NCBI GenBank assembly: GCA_905221605.1
Contig: CAJNDS010002321.1
Coordinates: 30,001 to 48,500, forward strand
DNA from: Symbiodinium natans
Taxonomy: Eukaryota; Sar; Dinophyceae; Suessiales; Symbiodiniaceae
DNA length: 18,500 nt
Direction: 5' to 3'
Part shown: piece by piece, positions 8,457-13,625 of the stretch
Layout: each line of letters begins with the position of its first letter
Numbering within the stretch: position 1 is the first letter of the stretch
Position numbers and translations under genes: made by a program
The notes under the pieces: model-generated
The model's input: only the letters and a program-made list of their open reading frames with translations
What the model was told of the DNA's origin: nothing
Databases searched by the model: none

Positions 8457-9671
8457 GCCGCCGCTGCCGCTGATGTTGCCATTATCATTTGTTGTCGTTG
8501 TTGACATTGCCATCATACTTGAAGGTTACAGGTTCATGAGTACTTCTAAGTACGGTGGGAACTGCCAAAAAAGGGTCCTACCCATCTCTCCCCTACTTAT
8601 AACCCCATCAGTACCCATGAACCTCTTCATCCATTCGGCTTAGTTGGTTCCGGGCCGTCTTCTGTGCTTGCTTGGAAGGAGTCATCTGTCTGCCAGGTTT
8701 GGGGTTTCGGGTCGAAAACTGGCGCAGCAAACCTTTAGGGGCTCTGTTGTGACAGCTGGAAAGCTAGACCCTACAAACCCTATAAACCCTACAGACACCC
8801 TCAAAAACACTCAACACACCCCACAAAAACCTTACATAAACCCTGTATAAACCCTATGTAAACCCCAGATTGTAAATCTGATCTAAACCCTATGTAAACC
8901 ACATCTGACCCTATATAAACCCTACATAAACCCCGCAACCCACAAGCTGCCAAAGCTTGAGACAAGCGGCGGCAGCCGGCCCACAGCGCCGGCGCCCTGG
9001 GCGGCTGCCTCCGGGCGCAACTTTTGGTTTCGGGCTTAGGGCTTTTGAGGGTTTTTGGGGCTTATAAGGGTTTAAAGGGCTCTTGCATTGAGGGCCCATA
9101 CACCGGAACTCTTTAGGGGAGGTTCGGGGCCATGTTTTAAGGGCCCATGGCGCTAGCCTCAGACTAAGTCAGAGTAAGCCGATGTCTGTTGGGATGTTCC
9201 CCCATATACTATCAGTCCTTAAGAGGGATTATACCCCCTAGCAGAATCCCCACTAAGGATTGTTAGAAACCCTAAACCCTAAACCCTAAACCCTCAACCC
9301 TAAACCCTAAATAAGGGGGAACATCCCAACGCATCTGTCCTATCAACTCAGGGCCCTGTCGACCTGCGCTGCGCTTTGCCGGTCCCCAGCGGCACGACCA
9401 AGGACTGGATAGAGCTCCTGCTGCTTAGGGTTTAGGGTTTAGGGTTTAGGGTTGAGGGTTTGGGTTAGGGTTAGGGTTTAAGGTGATCAATGCTTCTCTC
9501 CTCCATCCTTCTGGCCAGCTCCATGCAAACAAGCTGGGCTTCCTGTGCATTCGGAAGACCTCCCGCTGTTGTGCCTGCAAAAGTCCAGTGGGCAAGCAAC
9601 AGCAACAGCGACGAGCGAACATGCCCCAATATCATTCAGCTCTTCCAACGGAACCCCGCGAAGACAGCTAA
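6556..9671 (+). CDS. Multi-exon gene, Cys-rich protein of unknown function (exon model)
   Basis: Assembled from exons with coding-like codon use and mostly compatible phases: 6556-6690 (MMSAVMRLESSS; NYTNYKILSGTVDSAVLGG), 6800-6856 (NADYLDQVTWASSCGFELK), 7195-~7360 (NCRECPQQIVGLVVQDIKH, then FLTSFLCKMLYAKKLPADL), 7462-7581 (CDYDQAYRITPDNHRCQ; IGQGGFCFC), 8644-8696 (WFRAVFCACLEGVICLP), 8962-9016, 9142-9187, ~9338-9429 (GPVDLRCALPVP; TKDWIELLLLR) and 9483-9671 (VINASLLHPSGQLHANK), ending at TAA. Phases agree across the five junctions from 7581 to 9483. The junction 7360/7462 is unresolved. The introns hold a family 1 element, family 3 elements, a family 2 element and a telomere-repeat tract. 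Donors include GT, GC (9017) and an apparent GA (6857). There are many Cys, but no domain that I can name. The true 5' end is unknown. Confidence 0.5.
6690..6796 (-). mobile_element. Family 1 introner-like element, copy B
   Basis: Starts CTAGGTTGGGCC and ends AAGGGCCTACCAG, so its ends are inverted repeats sharing GGCC cores. Several blocks match copy A (14845-14962): AAACCCTCT, ATTCCTA, GATCCTCTTAA and AAGGGCCTACC. It separates two clear plus-strand exons (ending near 6690 and starting at 6800). Its orientation relative to the host gene is opposite to that of copy A. The flanking direct repeat is imperfect (TACA against TAGA). Confidence 0.7.
6880..6908. repeat. Short CCCTAAA array
   Basis: Three to four CCCTAAA units directly behind a family 3 end (ACTTGGAGGATC). 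It lies inside an intron of the plus-strand gene model. Confidence 0.85.
6918..7180. mobile_element. Family 3 hairpin element with a 71 bp direct repeat
   Basis: Two tandem copies of a 71 bp unit begin ACTTGGAGGTTCATGGGC (6918 and 6989). The matching inverted end, CACCCATGAACCTCC, lies at 7166-7180 just before the exon at 7195. An inner inverted pair (GGATAAGTAGGG near 7090, CTACTTATAAG near 7155) is also shared with other copies. The element fills most of an intron. The exon sequence CTGAAG occurs at both borders (6851-6856 and 7189-7194), and joining through it keeps the frame. Confidence 0.6.
7873..7995. mobile_element. Family 3 hairpin element, most complete copy
   Basis: Terminal inverted repeats CTTGGAGGTTC and GGAACCTCCAAG enclose about 123 bp. 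Inner inverted blocks are GGTAGGCTTATAAG and CTACTTATAACTACC. No ORF. It lies in the long intron 7582-8643 of the plus-strand gene model. Confidence 0.65.
8000..8365. other. Intron interior with no recognised feature
   Basis: Repeated short phrases such as AGATTGAAG, GAAGGTTACAGG and CAGATTGA suggest an old degenerate tandem repeat. I see no coding frame. Confidence 0.4.
8370..8455. repeat. TTTAGGG pair followed by (GCT)16 microsatellite
   Basis: GGGTTTAGGG units at 8370-8387 are followed by sixteen GCT units at 8406-8453, then a degenerate CCG/CTG tail. ORFs crossing it encode only Ala or Leu homopolymers and are not genes. Confidence 0.9.
8518..8629. mobile_element. Family 3 hairpin element, diverged copy
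   Basis: Left end CTTGAAGG with GGTTCATGAGTACTT just inside, inner CCCTACTTATAACCCC, and right end GTACCCATGAACCTCTTC. It ends about 15 bases before the candidate exon at 8644. Confidence 0.55.
8765..8940. repeat. Degenerate AAACCCTAYATA repeat
   Basis: About a dozen irregular units of the form AAACCCTATAT or AAACCCTACATA, with spacing of about 11-14 bases. It looks like a diverged telomere-type satellite and differs from the exact 7-mer arrays elsewhere in the window. It lies in an intron of the plus-strand gene model. Confidence 0.65.
9189..9333 (+). mobile_element. Family 2 palindromic introner-like element, copy 1
   Basis: Left arm TTGGGATGTTCCCCC... and right arm ...GGGGGAACATCCCAA followed by CGCA. 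It is flanked by the 4 bp direct repeat TCTG (9185-9188 and 9334-9337). Removing the element plus one TCTG joins ATG TCT GTC CTA and keeps the frame into the next exon. A GT-AG intron (GT at 9188, AG at 9350-9351) is also possible and in phase. A 44 bp CCCTAAA tract interrupts the right arm. Without it the length matches copy 2. Confidence 0.75.
9267..9310. repeat. CCCTAAA tract inserted in the family 2 element arm
   Basis: About six CCCTAAA-type units lie between GATTGTTAG and ATAAGGGGGAAC. In copy 2 the same two blocks are joined directly as CTGTTAGTATAAGGGGG, so the tract is an insertion into a pre-existing element. Confidence 0.85.
9430..9482 (+). repeat. Telomere-repeat tract that forms a candidate 53 nt GT-AG intron
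   Basis: The whole interval is TTTAGGG-type sequence (exact and variant units). It begins GTTTAGGG and ends GGTTTAAG. Upstream the frame reads CTG CTT AGG and downstream GTG ATC AAT. Phase is 0 on both sides, and both exons have coding-like codon use. Confidence 0.6.
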
Positions 9672-9677
9672 TCCGAG

Positions 9678-10599
9678 TTAAAGAGCTATAGTAAACTCTA
9701 CTTGCTTGCCTGCAGAGGCTGCACCAAAAAGTCCGCCGCTGCCACTGCTACCAGAGGAAGCTCCGAAGAGCCCGCCAGTGGTGGATGCACCAAAGAGACC
9801 CCCTCCGGCACTTCCAGCTGCTGGAGCTGCACCGAACAAACCTCCGCCAGATCCGGCCGAGCTGGCGCCGAAGCCACCCGATGCTGGAGCTGAGCCGAAT
9901 AAGCCTCCTCCAGAGCTGCCAGAGCTGGCGCCGAAACCACCGGATGCTGGCGCCGAGCCAAACAAACCCCCGCCAGAGCCGCCAGAGCTGGCGCCAAAAC
10001 CACCGGATGCTGGAGCTGAACCGAACAAACCTCCGCCAGAACTGGCCCCAAAGCCACCTGTTGCTGGAGCTGCACCGAACAAGCCTCCACCGGATCCGGC
10101 TGAGCTGGCGCCAAAGCCACCCGATGCTGGAGCTGAGCCGAATAAGCCTCCGCCAGAGCTGCTGGAACTCGCACCAAAGCCACCGGATGCTGGTGCTGAC
10201 CCAAACAAACCCCCGCCAGAGCCACTAGAACTGGCACCGAAGCCACCCGATGCTGGAGCTGAGCCGAAGAGGCTGCTACTGCTAGAGGCTGGAGTGCTGC
10301 CGAAAAGGCTACCGCCACTGCTGGGCGCTCCAGCCCCGAAGATGCTGCCACTGCTCGACGCTGCCCCGAAAAGGCCGCCGCCGCTTGTAGCTGCCCCTCC
10401 TCCACCGAAGAGGCTGCCAGAACTGGCTGCGCCGCCTGCCCCTGCGCCGAAAAGACCTTGGAGTGTTGCATGGGTTCTTGCATAACACACCACAACACGA
10501 CAGTGCAGTGTGCTCCTGACGACCTGGCGAGCATACCCAAAACTCGTGAACTATTTGCAGAGACAGGCCTCCGCTGCTGCCTGAGCTGCCGCCAAACAT
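9678..10599 (-). CDS. FG/GLFG-repeat nucleoporin-like protein
   Basis: Exon 1 is 10599-10569 (MFGGSSGSSGG). A 112 nt intron (10568-10457) starts GC and ends AG, and the next base is G. Exon 2 (10456 onward) continues in phase as GLFGAGAGG. The product has about 24 FG dipeptides, mostly GLFG or SLFG alternating with GFG. The core is seven copies of a unit of about 21 residues (GGFGASS, Gly/Ser spacer, GGGLFGSAPAS). Such low-complexity FG tracts form the permeability barrier of nuclear pores. The ORF ends at TAA (9678) with a non-FG tail, SAGKQVEFTIAL. Alternatively a GC donor at 9709 (CAG/GCAAGC) could lead to further exons. No folded nucleoporin domain is visible, so which FG-Nup it is stays open. 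Its 3' end lies 6 bases from the stop of the plus-strand gene. Confidence 0.75.
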
Positions 10600-10883
10600 A
10601 CTGCCTCCAGCTTGTTTGAAATCACCATGCTTCCGTGTTTGCCGACAGAAAAGCTGACTTGGCTTTAACTAGTCAATGTGAAACATGCATGTCTCACTAT
10701 GCCTGAATCGTGAGACTGAACTGTCCTCTGTGTGAAGTGTCGCACGTGTGTGCATGTGTACGTGTGTACATGTACAGGACCCCGTCCAACACAACATCGG
10801 CATGTTTACGGTTCTCAAGAAACAGTGATGTGCTCAGCAGTCCAAACATAAGTAGAGTTCGCACTCCAACACCTAAACTGGTG

Positions 10884-10990
10884 TTAAGCAGCAGAGAACT
10901 TCGACTCAGCCGCATCCTCAGTTTTATCACGAGCCTTCAGATGTTTTTGAATGTATTTCTGTTTGCTTCGGCCACTTGGATGCAATAAGA
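10884..10990 (-). CDS. Possible terminal exon (low confidence)
   Basis: After CCTAAGCAG the minus frame is open to TAA at 10884, giving a Lys/Glu-rich end (GRSKQKYIQKHLKARDKTED). It lies about 285 bases upstream of the nucleoporin-like gene on the same strand. The plus-strand frame over the same bases is also open and hydrophobic, and has somewhat better third-position bias, so the strand is uncertain. Confidence 0.25.
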
Positions 10991-10999
10991 CTGCTTAGG

Positions 11000-12150
11000 T
11001 AAACTCTGATGAGCGTAGGCTGATCCCTCCGTGGAGCAACGGCCACTCTTCTTTATGTGTGACATGACAGCCTTCCTTCTGCACGACTTGAAGCTTCCCA
11101 GGCTCCTACAAGGCCTGTATGACCGCCTACGTAAGCCACGGCTGAGGACGACAGATTCCCAGCTACCCTCCACCTGGAACTCCCAAGGTTCATGTGACCG
11201 CTAGACATGCGTGATGCTGCTTGATAAACCCGTTGGGCACAGCACATTGCGCATCCGACGGCATCCAGGAGCATGCAGGATTCCACAAGCCCACAAAAAC
11301 AATGCGTAAACATGGATTTGTTGCTGAATGCCTGGTATATCAGACCACGGCAAGGCCATGCGACGTGTGTAGAGTCTCGGACATTGGAGATGTTAAATGC
11401 GCACTAGGGTCACATCGACGGTGACAAGGACCTCCGAACTTTGGCACCTGAGTGACCTTCTGGCTTTTAGACCCGAACATGTTGAGATTTAGCTGGACAG
11501 GAGCTGGCTGCCTCGCTCCGGCAAGAGGCGGGGCCTGCTTACACCCTCACCTTCATTGTTTCTAGTCTGACATAACCCATACACGTCGAAGGCACTTGGA
11601 CCCAGGCATTTGTGAGCACGGAAGCACTGCCAGCAAAACTAGGATAGCTTAGTTTATTTAGGGGCCGGTGTTTTATTTTTGGGGTCCCCTACCCCCCAAT
11701 CAAGTCGTAAGAACTAGGAATTCTACTAAACCATATTCACTACCCCTTGCAAAACAAATTCAACCTCAACACTCAGCACAGAATCCTCGGCAAACAAGGT
11801 ATATGCATAGTGGCTTGAGAATGAGCGACTCCCAGCGTCACGAACCTAGCCCGTGGAAGCTATGAACTACCCTTGAACCTCCAAGCAAGGGAGGAAGGCA
11901 TCATTGACTCCGCATGGATGAAGCTCTATGACGATTGAAACTAGGAACCTCAGAAGGCAACCATGATGCGCAGAACTGGGCCAACAGACCGACCGGATGT
12001 CTCACCTTCTCATGCAAAACCCAAAATCCCCATCAAGCAGGGGGCTGAGATGCCCTAAACCCCCCTGAACCTCCTGAAACTCTTTCGCATCCAGACTCAG
12101 AGATCCATGCTAAACCCTTGTGAACCTAGTCTGCTTGATTTCATCCTCCC
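11000..12150. other. Unassigned stretch
   Basis: Holds overlapping short ORFs on both strands. The best is minus 11313-11053 (contains FCGLVESCMLLDAVGCAMCC), which could be an exon. No splice partner or domain is recognisable. A solo family 3 end (CCTTGAACCTCCAAG) lies near 11869. Otherwise I see nothing I can support. Confidence 0.3.
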
Positions 12151-12232
12151 CAAACCCTAAACCCTAAACCCGAAACCCTCAACCCTAAACCCTAAACCCC
12201 AAACCCTAAACCCGAAACCCTAAACCCTAAGC
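12151..12232. repeat. CCCTAAA array with variant units
   Basis: About eleven units, including CCCGAAA, CCCTCAA and CCCCAAA variants. This degeneracy suggests an older array than the exact ones at 12471-12537 and 14251-14320. Confidence 0.9.
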
Positions 12233-12374
12233 CCACGGGCTCTGGAGCCGGAAGAGCTGCACAACGATACCCGTAAACCTACTTATACGTACCCATGTAC
12301 CTTCAAGGTAAGAAGGCTTCTAGGTTCCGAGCGAGGACTAGCTATTGCTTCTTGGGATGTAGAGGCCAAAAACC

Positions 12375-12401
12375 GGGGGGGGGGGGGGGGGGGGGGGGGG
12401 G
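12375..12401 (+). repeat. Poly-G run of 27 bases
   Basis: An uninterrupted G homopolymer. Shorter G runs occur at about 16078-16088 and 16467-16480. It may be a real G-quadruplex-prone tract, or its length may be imprecise because homopolymers are hard to sequence. Confidence 0.85.
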
Positions 12402-12470
12402 CACCTGGGACTGTTGGAGTTCTGTCTTGCGAGGGTCTAGGGTTTAGGGTTCAAATTGCCACATGCTCCT

Positions 12471-12537
12471 TGGGTTTAGGGTTTAGGGTTTAGGGTTTAG
12501 GGTTTAGGGTTTAGGGTTTAGGGTTTAGGGTTTAGGG
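12471..12537 (+). repeat. (TTTAGGG)9 array
   Basis: Nine nearly exact units in sense orientation to the plus-strand exon at 12543. That exon begins directly after TTTAGGGGGCAG, which could act as its acceptor. Confidence 0.9.
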
Positions 12538-12542
12538 GGCAG

Positions 12543-12954
12543 CTTCCGACCCTGGTAAGCCCTGCCTGCTCCGAACGTGGCCAGGCGCAGCCCGTCTTGG
12601 ACCAAGAAGGCGCGCGAGTTGACATTCAACGATTCTCTTGGGTTTCGCGCTGCATTAAGCGAGACATTTACCTTGGGATTTCCCCCTTATACTAACAGTC
12701 CTTTAATAGGGATTATAGTATACCCCGTATCATAAGCCCTATTAAGGACTGTTAGTATAAGGGGGAACATCCCAACATTAGATCAGGAGGTCCTGGGGTC
12801 CTCCAGATAGCCCCTCGGGGATGCTATTACGTGGGCCTTGGTTTAGGGTTTAGGGTTTAGGGTTTAGGGTTTAGGGTTTAGGGTTTAGGGGTCGAGCAGC
12901 TTAGGCGTCTACAGCATTCCAGAAGGCACGAGCAATGTCGATTCTCCTTTTTGA
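12543..12954 (+). CDS. Three exons of a plus-strand gene, unknown product
   Basis: Exon a, 12543-12668, is open for 42 codons (contains CSERGQAQPVLDQEGARVD and FSWVSRCIKRDI). A family 2 element follows. Exon b, 12780-12840, reads RSGGPGVLQIAPRGCYYVGL. A 64 nt telomere-repeat intron (12841-12904, GT-AG, phase 1) follows. Exon c, from 12905, reads GVYSIPEGTSNVDSPF and then TGA at 12952. Removing both insertions gives a single frame with no stop. The end at 12954 may be a true stop or the start of another intron, because another plus-strand exon candidate lies at 13020. No domain was recognised. The minus strand is also open opposite exon a, but precise removal of the element there creates stops. 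Confidence 0.5.
12669..12775 (-). mobile_element. Family 2 palindromic introner-like element, copy 2
   Basis: Two 39 bp arms (12673-12711 and 12737-12775) are inverted repeats of each other with about two differences (TTGGGATTTCCCCCTTATAC against its complement). The 4 bp direct repeat CATT flanks it (12665-12668 and 12776-12779), with TACC between the left repeat and the arm. Removing the element plus one CATT joins CGA GAC ATT AGA TCA and keeps the plus frame. No in-phase GT donor is near the left border, so if spliced the intron would be non-canonical. In its own orientation the layout is repeat, TTGGGATG, ..., CCCAA, 4 bases, repeat, as in copy 1. Confidence 0.78.
12841..12904 (+). repeat. 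TTTAGGG array forming a candidate 64 nt GT-AG intron
   Basis: Begins GTTTAGGG, runs through about seven units to 12890, and ends GTCGAGCAGCTTAG followed by G. Phase 1 on both sides: CTT G / GC GTC TAC. The exon peptides run together smoothly (YYVGL then GVYSIPEG). Confidence 0.6.
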
Positions 12955-13019
12955 AATAACGACCTCCAGGCAAGAGTGAGCCTACAGCTGTCGGGGTGAC
13001 ACATTGAATTCGGGTTCGG

Positions 13020-13274
13020 ATGTCTCAAGAACCGCTGCTTTTCAAGCATGCGTCGATGAGGAGCCTAGAAGATCCTCAGAACATGATGGTGGCCCCCTTC
13101 TTGCTACGCGTCTTGCACTCCTCTTGGAATGCCATCGCCTGCCGTATGCGCGAGTCCGTTGAGCAGTCGATCAACAAGGGCAGCACTGCCAAAGTGATGG
13201 TGATGACACTGAATGCCAGGCCTGGGTCGTCCCAGGGTCTGTATATGACAAATCTAGGGTTTAGGGAGTACTGA
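13020..13274 (+). CDS. Coding exon or short gene, plus strand
   Basis: An 84-codon ORF starting MSQEPLLFKHASMRSL, with strong third-position G/C bias over the first 65 codons (contains NMMVAPFLLRVLHSSWNAIA and RESVEQSINKGSTAKVMVM). The ORF's last codons (LGFREY) read into a TTTAGGG motif, so the exon probably ends earlier, for example at a GT near 13228 or at the telomere-type GTTTAGGG at 13259. It may continue the gene at 12543-12954, since an in-frame TGA precedes this ATG and an AG acceptor lies nearby. No domain was recognised. Confidence 0.5.
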   Translation: MSQEPLLFKHASMRSLEDPQNMMVAPFLLRVLHSSWNAIACRMRESVEQSINKGSTAKVMVMTLNARPGSSQGLYMTNLGFREY

Positions 13275-13329
13275 TCATAATTGCAAAATTTATATCAGTA
13301 ACAATGATAATCATACATAGAAATAGACA

Positions 13330-13375
13330 TAATAATAATAACAATAACAATAACAATAACAAAAACAATAACAAT
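13330..13375. repeat. AAT/AAC microsatellite
   Basis: Runs of AATAAT then AATAAC units. ORFs through it are Asn or Leu homopolymers and were not called. Confidence 0.85.
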
Positions 13376-13512
13376 ACTAGCAAGAACACGAACAATACCA
13401 CTGACAGAAGGGTGTGGGGCTTAGGCGCCTTAGGTCTCGGCACAGATCTTTCGGCTCGCTGGGCGGAGTTGACCCTAAACAGGACAGAACTAAAGGACTA
13501 GGGCGTTTTTTG

Positions 13513-13597
13513 TGGGTTAGGGTTCAGGGTTTAGGGTTTAGGGTTCAGGGTTCAGGGTTTAGGGTTTAGGGTCTAGGGTTTAGGGTGTAGGGTTTAA
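13513..13597 (+). repeat. Degenerate TTTAGGG array
   Basis: About eleven units, with TTCAGGG, TCTAGGG and TGTAGGG variants. It lies just beyond the 3' end of the minus-strand membrane-protein gene. Confidence 0.9.
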
Positions 13598-13625
13598 GAA
13601 ATGAGACCATGCGCAAAAGCAGAGC

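Noticed and set aside
8234-8643. ORFs with poly-Ala or poly-Leu
   Set aside because: They are produced by the (GCT)16 microsatellite and have no other coding signal.
9350-9574. Minus-strand exons continuing the nucleoporin-like gene (open frames with NAQEAQLVCMELARRMEE and ELYPVLGRAAGD)
   Set aside because: Open and acceptor-like, but third-position bias is weaker than on the plus strand, and precise removal of the family 2 element and the telomere tract restores the plus frame. Kept only as an alternative.
9706-10485. 259-codon plus-strand ORF rich in PNKPPPE repeats
   Set aside because: It is the antisense of the GLFG repeats. The minus-strand product has the FG pattern and a phase-consistent intron; the Pro-rich ORF follows from the repeated codons.
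12540-12836. Minus-strand exons around the family 2 element (frame with NVNSRAFLVQDGLRLATFG)
   Set aside because: Codon bias is about equal to the plus strand, but precise removal of the element leaves stop codons on the minus strand, while the plus frame stays open through two further junctions.
13261-13501. ORFs with poly-Asn or poly-Leu
   Set aside because: They are produced by the AAT/AAC microsatellite.
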